Assembly (NCBI GenBank): GCA_045632605.1
Contig: JAZQXA010000064.1
Span: 1 to 49,031, forward strand
DNA length: 49,031 nt
Origin: Flemingiibacterium sp045632605
GTDB taxonomy: Bacteria > Bacillota > Clostridia > Oscillospirales > CAG-272
Direction: 5' to 3'
Positions 42,881 to 49,031 of the stretch are shown piece by piece; the first letter of the stretch is position 1; the number at the start of each line of letters is the position of its first letter. The translations under genes were made by a program, and so were the position numbers. The notes under the pieces are model-generated. The model did not search any database. It was not told the origin of the DNA and worked only from the letters and a program-made list of their open reading frames with translations.

Positions 42881-43645
42881 ATGGCTAATATACTTGACCG
42901 CTTCTCACTTGCGGGCAAAAAGGCACTCATCGTCTGCCCCGAGAATCCTTACAGCAAGGAAATTGCAAAGGGTCTTGCCGCTGCAGGTGCAGAGATTTAC
43001 ACTGCCGGAAATGTTGACGCTGACCTCGGCGTAAATGTTGCAGGCAAATTTGAATATACCCACGGCTCCACTGAATCTGCAAAAAAGCTCGCTGATGAAG
43101 TACGTGCAAAGATGGGTACACTCGATATCGTTATCGAAAACGGTCTTCACACCCCTGTCAAGGGCTGGAAGCAGACCTATGCTGAAATATATGACCAGCT
43201 TTCAAAAACCGAGCTCGGTCTTATGCTGACTGTTCAGAGTCTTGGAAGAATCCTCGCCGAGCAGAAGCACGGAAGCGTGATTCTGGTTGCCGATTACGGC
43301 GCACTCGTCGGTTATGACCCCGTAAATTATCAGAACTGCCCCGGCGAAAAAGATAATGACTTCTCGTTCGTAAAGGGCTTTATCAATGGCGGCGTTGTCA
43401 ACTACGCAAGACAGGCTTCAAACTATCTCGCAGAAAACGGCTGCCGTTGCAACGCGATTGCATTTGCTCCTATTGAGGGTAGCTGTTCTGAAGAATTCAA
43501 GACGGCATTCACTCGCCACAATCAGACAAAGCGTCTTGCAAACGAAGACGACATTGCCGCAGCAGTGGTATTTTTGGCATCCGATGCATCCGAGTTCATC
43601 ACCGGCATAACAATGCCTGTTGATGGCGGATATGTTGCGAAATGA
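42881..43645 (+). CDS. Degenerate short-chain dehydrogenase (probable pseudoenzyme)
   Basis: 254 residues, clearly an SDR by overall pattern (LADEVRAKMGTLDIVIENG, FLASDASEFITGITMPVDGGY), but the key residues are gone. The nucleotide-binding TGxxxGxG is ALIVCPENPYSKEI; the catalytic Ser position reads VADYG (Asp138); the Tyr of YxxxK is Phe161 (FSFVK, with Lys165 kept). It has kept length and C-terminus and is flanked 10 bp later by an intact paralogue, so it is under selection rather than decaying. A heteromeric partner of the second SDR is a good hypothesis. The gap to the Gfo gene is 15 bp, with GAGG upstream. Confidence 0.85.
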   Translation: MANILDRFSLAGKKALIVCPENPYSKEIAKGLAAAGAEIYTAGNVDADLGVNVAGKFEYTHGSTESAKKLADEVRAKMGTLDIVIENGLHTPVKGWKQTYAEIYDQLSKTELGLMLTVQSLGRILAEQKHGSVILVADYGALVGYDPVNYQNCPGEKDNDFSFVKGFINGGVVNYARQASNYLAENGCRCNAIAFAPIEGSCSEEFKTAFTRHNQTKRLANEDDIAAAVVFLASDASEFITGITMPVDGGYVAK

Positions 43646-43655
43646 GGTGAGCGAA

Positions 43656-44462
43656 ATGAATACATTTGATCTTCTTAGCATGAAGGGCAAAAATGTCCTT
43701 ATCACCGGCGGCCGTGCAATGTACGGTCTTGGTGCAACTCTCGCCCTTGCCGATGCGGGTGCGAATATCTACCTTGCAAGCCACACAATTGAATCTGCAC
43801 AGCCCTTTATTGAGGAGCTTCGTGCAACCAAAGGTGTAAACGCAAAGGCTATTGCATTTGACCTCGACGACGTTGCAAGCGTTGAAAACCTCGTAAAGGA
43901 AGTTATCGACGATTGCGGACGCATTGATTCGTTCATCCACTGCAGCCGTATTATTCCGCATGGCGGCGAAGGTATCGGCTGGGATGAAGACCCGATACAG
44001 CTCGAACAGAATGTCCGTGTTAACTCGGCAAGCTCGCTTTATCTGCTTCAGCTCGTCGGCGAACAGATGATAAAGCAGAAGAGCGGTTCAATCGTTGTAT
44101 TCGGCTCTATGATGGGACTCATCGGTGTCGAAAAGCACAACTATGACGGTAATCCGCACATGACTCCCGGCGCATACGGTCACGCTTATTCCGTTGATAA
44201 ATCCGGACTTTCGGCATGGGTACGCCATGCGGCAAGCTACTACGGACAGTACGGTGTACGCATTAATGCAGTTTGCCCCGGCGGTCTGCAGTCTGACCGT
44301 ACAAATCCCCTCTTTGCAGAGAAGTATTCGCTCCATACCCAGGTTGGCCGCCTCGCAAACGGCGACGATATCAAGGGTCCGATTCTTCTTCTCGCATCTG
44401 ATGCATCGGCTTATCTTACCGGTTTAAGCATACCGGTTGACGGCGGATACACCTGTATTTAA
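43656..44462 (+). CDS. Short-chain dehydrogenase, intact active site
   Basis: 268 residues. Cofactor motif ITGGRAMYGLGATLA (residues 16-30), Ser151 in FGSMMG, Tyr178 and Lys182 in YSVDK, and the C-terminal LTGLSIPVDGGYT that matches its degenerate neighbour's ITGMPVDGGY pattern. Start at 43656 with GAGGTG 6 nt upstream; a longer in-frame start at 43620 is inside the previous gene. Probably oxidises a hydroxyl of a sugar acid or lactone to a keto group. Confidence 0.9.
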   Translation: MNTFDLLSMKGKNVLITGGRAMYGLGATLALADAGANIYLASHTIESAQPFIEELRATKGVNAKAIAFDLDDVASVENLVKEVIDDCGRIDSFIHCSRIIPHGGEGIGWDEDPIQLEQNVRVNSASSLYLLQLVGEQMIKQKSGSIVVFGSMMGLIGVEKHNYDGNPHMTPGAYGHAYSVDKSGLSAWVRHAASYYGQYGVRINAVCPGGLQSDRTNPLFAEKYSLHTQVGRLANGDDIKGPILLLASDASAYLTGLSIPVDGGYTCI

Positions 44463-44496
44463 GTTATCAATATTTTTGAAAGGAATTATACATAAA

Positions 44497-45279
44497 ATGG
44501 TTCAGAAAAACAGTCCTATGATTGAAAAGCTTCGTCGCGACGAGCTTGTCGTATCAGCAAAGCTTAACATCACACACCCCTTCTGTGCAGAAATCGCAGC
44601 TTATGCAGGCTTTGATGCAATCTGGCTCGACATGGAGCACGTTCCCTCCGATTACAACGAGGTAATGCACGCTTTCTATGCAGCAAAGGCTCGCGGTGCG
44701 GAAACAATTGTCCGTACAACCCGTGGTGCATACTCCAATCTTACCCGTCCGCTCGAGATGGATGCAACAGCAATCATGGTTCCCCACGTTACGGGCGTTG
44801 AGGATGCAAAGCAGGTTGCTTATTACACAAAATTCCATCCCATCGGACGCCGCCCGATCGACGGCGGTAACGGTGACGGTATGTACTGCCTGATGGATAC
44901 TCCCAATTACATCAAGTATTCCAACGAACAGAAGCTCACAATCATCCAGATTGAGGACATTGAAGCATACGAACAGCTCGAAGAAATCGCACAGATTCCC
45001 GGCATTGATATGCTCTTCTTCGGTCCGGCAGACTTCTCTCATTCTCTCGGTCAGCCTTGCAACATCGGCAACGACAAGACTATGGAAGCAAAGCGCCGCG
45101 TTGCTGAAATCGCTCGCAAGTACGGCAAGCTCGCAGGCACTGTGGGCGGCACCGGAAATATGCGTGACCTTTATAATATGGGTTACCGCCTTATCAACCT
45201 CACTGCAGACGTTTGCGCTATCGGCGACAACTTCTGTGCTGTAATGAAAGAGGTTGAAAACTTCAGAGGCAGTCTATAA
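44497..45279 (+). CDS. HpcH/HpaI family class II aldolase (2-keto-3-deoxy acid type)
   Basis: Splits a 2-keto acid by a metal-dependent retro-aldol reaction to pyruvate (or a related keto acid) and an aldehyde. 260 residues. Barrel motifs: AYAGFDAIWLDMEHV, IVRTTRGAYSNLTRPLEMDATAIMVPHV-type strand (Arg and metal-side residues), IIQIEDIEAYEQLEEI (metal Glu) and MLFFGPADFSHSLG (metal Asp). The start at 44497 is the first ATG after GAAAGGA. Last gene of the operon: the chain of oxidation steps before it would deliver the 2-keto-3-deoxy acid. No dehydratase gene is in the unit. Confidence 0.9.
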   Translation: MVQKNSPMIEKLRRDELVVSAKLNITHPFCAEIAAYAGFDAIWLDMEHVPSDYNEVMHAFYAAKARGAETIVRTTRGAYSNLTRPLEMDATAIMVPHVTGVEDAKQVAYYTKFHPIGRRPIDGGNGDGMYCLMDTPNYIKYSNEQKLTIIQIEDIEAYEQLEEIAQIPGIDMLFFGPADFSHSLGQPCNIGNDKTMEAKRRVAEIARKYGKLAGTVGGTGNMRDLYNMGYRLINLTADVCAIGDNFCAVMKEVENFRGSL

Positions 45280-45299
45280 TTCTTTTCGAATAGCATCAG

Positions 45300-45324
45300 G
45301 GGACTGAGAAATCAGTCCCTTTTT
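45300..45324 (+). terminator. Terminator of the five-gene operon
   Basis: Stem GGGACTGA/TCAGTCCC with a GAAA loop and TTTTT tail. Confidence 0.92.
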
Positions 45325-45606
45325 GTTATGGTGAAAGTTCGTCGTAAAGGAGTACGGTCGCTTTCTTGAAAGAAAGCTCCGCAAAGAACTTTATTGTCCG
45401 CATTCGCTCACAGAGGCTTTGCATAAGGATTCGAAATTTACGCTCCCGGTACCGTCTGCATATCCACATTTTTGACGTTCACCGTAAAAAGTCCAATCTT
45501 ACACGGGAAAGGCGGCACAATTTCAGTTGTGTCGGAGAGGCATCCCCCTTGACAGTTCAGATGCCCTGTGGTATAATATTACCATCAAAATATCGGAGGT
45601 ACAGTC
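45325..45606 (+). other. Gene-free region before the PHP gene
   Basis: About 280 bp with no supported gene; a plus-strand open frame (45366-45614) lacks an RBS, is unusually Arg-rich and runs through the next promoter. Only the promoter at its right end is functional-looking. Confidence 0.6.
45549..45577 (+). promoter_or_regulatory. Consensus promoter of the PHP-phosphoesterase pair
   Basis: -35 TTGACA (45549-45554), 17-nt spacer, extended -10 TGG TATAAT (45572-45577): a perfect sigma-A consensus. Confidence 0.88.
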
Positions 45607-46275
45607 ATGTATAAAATCGAACCGCATATGCATGTCGCCGAAACGAGCAGATGTGCAAAGCTTTCTGCGGCAGAAATGATTGAAATTTACAGGGAACAGG
45701 GATATTCAACAGTTATTGTTACAGACCACTACAGCGAAAGTAATTTCGACAGATTTGATGGCGAAACGTGGCAGGAAAAGGCAGAACGTTTTCTGCTCGG
45801 CTACCGAAATGCAAAGAAAGCGGCAGAGGGAAAAAATATCACCGTATTGCTCGGAATTGAATTAGCATTCAGCAGTCCGCTCAGCCGGAACGATTACCTC
45901 GTATACGGCATTACCGAGGAATTTTTGATAAAGAACCGTGAGCTTTACAATTTCAGCCATACGGATTTTCACACATATGCTAATGATAACGGGATGTTAG
46001 TGATTCAGGCGCATCCTTACCGCGATGGATTCTGCACTCCGACTCCGGGATTTGTTGACGGATTTGAGATTCACAACAGCAATCCGCGTCACGAGAATTT
46101 CAGCGATAAAATAGAACTGTTAGCACGCGAAAAAGGACTTTACATGACCGCCGGCTCGGATGCACACCGCGATGACGATGCCGCAATAAGCGGACTGTAT
46201 TCAGATGTTCCGATTGAAACTATCGAAGATTTTGTTGCGCTCATCAAGAGCGGAAAGGCAAAGGTTATAAAATGA
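45607..46275 (+). CDS. PHP domain phosphoesterase
   Basis: 222 residues. Metal-binding PHP motifs in order: EPHMHV, IVTDHY, LGIELAFS, IQAHPYR and TAGSDAHRDDD. PHP proteins hydrolyse phosphoesters, for example histidinol phosphate or nucleoside 3',5'-bisphosphates. The size and lack of a further domain place it with the small stand-alone type of unknown substrate. GGAGG is 7 nt before the ATG. It ends in an ATGA overlap with a metallophosphoesterase, so the two are made together and may act on the same phosphate. Confidence 0.9.
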   Translation: MYKIEPHMHVAETSRCAKLSAAEMIEIYREQGYSTVIVTDHYSESNFDRFDGETWQEKAERFLLGYRNAKKAAEGKNITVLLGIELAFSSPLSRNDYLVYGITEEFLIKNRELYNFSHTDFHTYANDNGMLVIQAHPYRDGFCTPTPGFVDGFEIHNSNPRHENFSDKIELLAREKGLYMTAGSDAHRDDDAAISGLYSDVPIETIEDFVALIKSGKAKVIK

Positions 46276-46919
46276 TATACCTTACAAGCGACCCTCACGG
46301 AGATTCAAATTTTCCCGGACTTACCGAATACATAAAAATCGCAAAAGATAACGACTTACTAATTATCCTCGGAGATATCGGACTTAATTTTGCCGAGCGT
46401 GACGACTACCTCGAATTCACAGAATTTTTCCTTTCTATAAAAAAGAACATAGCTTTCATAGACGGCAATCACGAGAACTTCCCATATTTAAAAAGTTTTC
46501 CCGAAGAAGAATGGAACGGCGGCAAGGTCCACCGTCTGACAGAAAATATCGTCCATATGATGCGCGGAAATATATATAATATTGACGGAAAGACATTCTT
46601 CACATTCGGCGGCTGTAAAAGCGGTGCGAAATGGGCGCAGATGGGCTTATGGTATCCGGACGAGGAAGCGAGTGAGGAAGAAATCGCCCTTGCGTACAAA
46701 AACCTCAAAGCGACAAATAACAAGGTTGATTACGTCCTCATGCACAAATATGAAACCGATCCGACTGTCCCTTCCCTCTCGAAGCCGTTATATGAGCTTG
46801 GCGAATACATTCAAAAAAATGTAGAACACAAACATCTCTACTACGGCCACAACCATTTTTACAGAGCCACGAATGAGAAGCTCACGGTCGTTTATGATGG
46901 ATTGATTGAGGTTAAATAA
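46272..46919 (+). CDS. Calcineurin-like metallophosphoesterase
   Basis: 215 residues. Motifs I-V: YLTSDPHGD, ILGDIGLNF, IDGNHENF, LMHKYE and YYGHNHF. The start overlaps the stop of the PHP gene by 4 nt (ATGA). No membrane segment, so it is cytosolic. Substrate unknown; the tight coupling to a PHP enzyme suggests a shared phosphorylated substrate. Confidence 0.88.
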   Translation: MIYLTSDPHGDSNFPGLTEYIKIAKDNDLLIILGDIGLNFAERDDYLEFTEFFLSIKKNIAFIDGNHENFPYLKSFPEEEWNGGKVHRLTENIVHMMRGNIYNIDGKTFFTFGGCKSGAKWAQMGLWYPDEEASEEEIALAYKNLKATNNKVDYVLMHKYETDPTVPSLSKPLYELGEYIQKNVEHKHLYYGHNHFYRATNEKLTVVYDGLIEVK

Positions 46920-46926
46920 TATGAAA

Positions 46927-46959
46927 ACACCGCTTCGATGTGAAGCGGTGTAATTTTTG
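46927..46959 (+). terminator. Terminator between phosphoesterase and GH39 genes
   Basis: Stem ACACCGCTTC/GAAGCGGTGT, 5-nt loop, then AATTTTTG. Convergent position; the A-rich left flank lets it serve the GH39 gene too. Confidence 0.88.
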
Positions 46960-46961
46960 TA

Positions 46962-48308
46962 TCAGTCCATGAAAAGTAGAATCGTTGTCGCACCGAGCAC
47001 AAAACTTGTCGGGTCAATTTCCACCGGCTCAAGATTGTGTGTATCGTCGATTATGTATGCCTTCATGCTCTTGTCGAGATTGGTTTCAATGTGTGTCGGC
47101 GTTTCGGCTGTGTTGGTGATTATAAATGCCCTCTTGTCACCGTCCGTTGCCGCTTGGGCGTATACAACGCCGTCGGCCTCATATTCTGGCTTTACATGAC
47201 CTCCGAGCTTGTAAAGCTCGTTGAACGCCTTATGCGCATAGAAAAGAGGAAGCAGCTTTTTGGGATACTGATTAAAAAGTCCGCAGTAAACGTCATTTCC
47301 AATTCGTCCGTCATACATACATAGAATGTTCGTTGACATATCCTGCATCCTGCACATGGTTGCAAGACCGCCAACAGCACCGATTGCAGTACCGCGTGCC
47401 TTTGACATTGGCGAAACAGTCCACTCATTAAGGTGGTTTTCTGCGTTCTCGTAGCCATTGTCCTTTAAAAGCTTGTCGATATATTTTGAGCAAGCGGCAA
47501 TTTTTTCAGTAACAGAACCGTATGCGTGCCATGAAAAGAAATCAAGCGGAGATTTGTGCTCCTTTATATACGCAAAAAAGTTATTGGCAAAATCGAGCAT
47601 ATGCTGACCGCGGAGCATCATATAAGCATCGCCGTCCGTCTTGAATGCAGGAACATCAAGACCGTATTTTTCCGGATCATTCAGTGCATATCCCACACCG
47701 CTGCTTCCGTAACCGCCAATTTTAATGCTGTCGCCAAAGCATTCTCTGAGGTGCTTTGCTGTTATATCATAAAGCTCATAGAACTGCTCCGGGGTACCGC
47801 GCCACATATGGTTGAGCTTTTCATACGGTCCGTTATCGGGTTCATTCCAGATTTCCCAATATTGGATACCGTATTCAAATCCGTTCGCCCATCCCTCGTT
47901 ATAGTGCCGGATAATATGTTCGCATATTACAGCCCACTTTTTGAAATCAGCAGGCGGAAAGATTCGGTACGATTTTATTTCGCTGAAATTTTCAATTGTG
48001 ACACCGAGGCGGTAATACGGTTCACATCCGTTTTCGATAAGCGATTTTATTAAAATATCGGTGAAGGTAAAATCATAATTATCAGGGTTTGTTGGATCAG
48101 CATTAAAGTCGCGGAAGATGTTCGGAATGTCAACCCACATATTGCCGCCGAACCATCCCCCGACATCATGAAGTCGGGAATATGGAATACCGGCTTCCTT
48201 TAAATGCACAAAGTGTTCGGTACTAACGCCCTCAAGCGGTGGCTGTCCAATAGCGTGCATCGCCTTGATTTTACCTGAAACCTTTGAAAAATCAATATTA
48301 AAATTCAT
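46962..48308 (-). CDS. Glycoside hydrolase family 39, beta-xylosidase-like
   Basis: 448 residues, without a signal peptide. TIM barrel: SRLHDVGGWF near residue 45, acid/base Glu156 in YWEIWNEPD, SWHAYG near 260, nucleophile Glu295 in LNEWTVSP, then a beta-sandwich with AFIITNTAETPTHIE. Retaining enzyme releasing xylose or a similar sugar from imported oligosaccharides. The start at 48308 has AGGAGG about 10 nt upstream; an ATG at 48317 lies one base after that site and is too close. Regulated through the repeat covering its promoter. GH39 also contains alpha-iduronidases, so a uronide substrate is possible given the neighbourhood. Confidence 0.86.
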   Translation of the reverse strand: MNFNIDFSKVSGKIKAMHAIGQPPLEGVSTEHFVHLKEAGIPYSRLHDVGGWFGGNMWVDIPNIFRDFNADPTNPDNYDFTFTDILIKSLIENGCEPYYRLGVTIENFSEIKSYRIFPPADFKKWAVICEHIIRHYNEGWANGFEYGIQYWEIWNEPDNGPYEKLNHMWRGTPEQFYELYDITAKHLRECFGDSIKIGGYGSSGVGYALNDPEKYGLDVPAFKTDGDAYMMLRGQHMLDFANNFFAYIKEHKSPLDFFSWHAYGSVTEKIAACSKYIDKLLKDNGYENAENHLNEWTVSPMSKARGTAIGAVGGLATMCRMQDMSTNILCMYDGRIGNDVYCGLFNQYPKKLLPLFYAHKAFNELYKLGGHVKPEYEADGVVYAQAATDGDKRAFIITNTAETPTHIETNLDKSMKAYIIDDTHNLEPVEIDPTSFVLGATTILLFMD

Positions 48309-48325
48309 GTCATACATTCCTCCTG

Positions 48326-48356
48326 TATGCTAAACTGACACTTTCAGTATAGCATA
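48326..48356. promoter_or_regulatory. Operator-like inverted repeat over the GH39 promoter
   Basis: Arms TATGCTAAACTGA (48326-48338) and TCAGTATAGCATA (48344-48356) pair at 12 of 13 positions around a 5-nt centre. The right arm contains the -10 element, so a bound repressor would block the promoter. LacI-type or GntR-type regulators bind such sites. Confidence 0.75.
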
Positions 48357-48374
48357 TCAGCTCCGGGATTGCAA
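48346..48374 (-). promoter_or_regulatory. Promoter of the GH39 gene
   Basis: Minus strand -35 TTGCAA (48374-48369), 17-nt spacer, -10 TATACT (48351-48346). Confidence 0.75.
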
Positions 48375-48520
48375 TAGGTGCAGAAAAGAAAATTTTTCCG
48401 GTTTCATCGGTTGCACTCTTTATGATAGCAACGCAGGTTTTATTTGATTTCTTGCTCCAAATTGTCAAAGCCTTTCGCCTCGGTGCACAAACAATGCTCG
48501 AAATATTGAATAATAGCAAA

Positions 48521-48554
48521 TAAAAAACGCATCACACAAAATCTGTGTGATGCG
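48521..48554 (-). terminator. Terminator of the GGGtGRT gene
   Basis: Stem CGCATCACACA/TGTGTGATGCG with a 5-nt loop and TTTTTTA tail on the minus strand. Confidence 0.92.
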
Positions 48555-48581
48555 AATCTATTTATCGGGATAGCCCGAAAA

Positions 48582-49031
48582 TTACTTATTCATACCTTCC
48601 TGAACTGCAACAGCGCAAGCAACGGTCATACCAACCATCGGGTTGTTACCTGCACCGATAAGACCCATCATCTCTACGTGAGCCGGAACGGAAGAGGAAC
48701 CTGCGAACTGTGCATCAGAGTGCATACGACCAAGGGTATCGGTCATACCGTAGGAAGCCGGACCTGCTGCCATGTTATCCGGATGAAGGGTACGTCCGGT
48801 ACCGCCGCCGGAAGCTACGGAGAAGTACTTCTTACCAGCTTCGGTTCTTTCCTTCTTGTAGGTACCTGCTACCGGATGCTGGAATCTGGTCGGGTTAGTG
48901 GAGTTACCGGTAATGGAAACGTCTACGTTCTCCTTCCACATGATTGCAACGCCTTCCGGAACGCTGTTTGCGCCGTAGCAGTTAACCTTTGCACGAAGTC
49001 CCTCAGAGTAGGACTTACGGAATACTTCCTT
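48582..49031 (-). CDS. GGGtGRT protein, C-terminal part (5' end outside window)
   Basis: The last 149 residues are present, in frame from the window edge; the start lies beyond it. The namesake motif reads VASGGGTGRTLHPDNM. Other stretches are KVNCYGANSVPEGVAIMW, VDVSITGNSTNPTRFQHPVAG and EMMGLIGAGNNPMVGMTVACAVAVQ. The family is known in anaerobes and its function is undetermined. Full-length members are about 330 residues, so about half is seen. Closed by a strong terminator. Confidence 0.88.
   Translation of the reverse strand, partial: KEVFRKSYSEGLRAKVNCYGANSVPEGVAIMWKENVDVSITGNSTNPTRFQHPVAGTYKKERTEAGKKYFSVASGGGTGRTLHPDNMAAGPASYGMTDTLGRMHSDAQFAGSSSVPAHVEMMGLIGAGNNPMVGMTVACAVAVQEGMNK

Noticed and set aside
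45366..45614. Arg-rich 82-codon frame before the PHP gene
   Set aside because: No RBS, runs across the PHP promoter and its start codon.
48310..48519. Minus-strand 69-codon frame upstream of the GH39 gene
   Set aside because: It spans the promoter and operator repeat and has no RBS.

Overview
The window looks like chromosome from an anaerobic Firmicute of class Clostridia, probably an uncultured gut Oscillospirales or Christensenellales-like lineage. The reasons are a Gram-positive HPr with both phosphorylation sites, RNase J, tandem DUF4330 proteins next to an O-antigen-ligase-like protein, an NBP35/Mrp ATPase with an N-terminal Cys cluster, a PflX-type radical SAM protein, a GGGtGRT protein, strong GGAGG ribosome binding sites and sigma-A promoters with 17-nt spacers. 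The genus cannot be resolved by reading alone. TGA is used as a normal stop. I saw no rRNA, tRNA, CRISPR array, transposase or phage structural gene.

Region 1 (1-8.3 kb, minus strand) is housekeeping and envelope: uvrC (cut by the window start), ptsH, and a tightly packed run rimM-trmD-murJ-O-antigen ligase-like-DUF4330-DUF4330, joined by overlaps or gaps of about 20 nt or less. Region 2 (8.4-16.4 kb) holds glycerate kinase, a zinc-ribbon membrane protein, an Mrp/NBP35 ATPase, an AraC regulator, an amidase-6 protein, a CapA-like/PflX-like pair and a membrane-anchored M23 protein. Region 3 (16.5-21.9 kb) is a hexuronide locus: a GH2 hexuronidase, tagaturonate reductase and altronate dehydratase in one coupled operon, with a divergent AraC regulator. 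Region 4 (21.9-25.4 kb) has a very Cys-rich protein, an M23-fold protein that has lost all its catalytic residues, a divergent XRE/ImmA-type pair and two small proteins. RNase J follows.

Region 5 (27.6-36.3 kb) is the most unusual part. A small XRE repressor gene carries an in-frame TGA and sits behind twin palindromes. After it come four tandem, diverged DUF4838 / GH67-N-like proteins of 650-657 residues, none with a signal peptide, expressed from two consensus promoters. Region 6 (36.3-40.7 kb) has an MgtC-like protein with a cation/proton antiporter, a D-2-hydroxyacid dehydrogenase and a PfkB-type sugar-phosphate kinase. Region 7 (40.9-45.3 kb) is a five-gene oxidoreductase/aldolase operon (AKR, Gfo/Idh/MocA, degenerate SDR, intact SDR, HpcH/HpaI aldolase) that looks like a pathway for an uncommon sugar or sugar acid. 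Region 8 (45.6-49.0 kb) has a PHP phosphoesterase and metallophosphoesterase pair, a GH39 glycosidase with an operator-like inverted repeat over its promoter, and the C-terminal part of a GGGtGRT protein.

Taken together, 16.5-48.3 kb appears to be a cytoplasmic sugar-acid and glycoside catabolic neighbourhood. Every putative glycosidase lacks an export signal and no transporter for sugars is encoded here, so the substrates must enter through systems outside the window. All coordinates and motif positions were read by eye. Percent identities are hand counts over short stretches, and no database search was possible.
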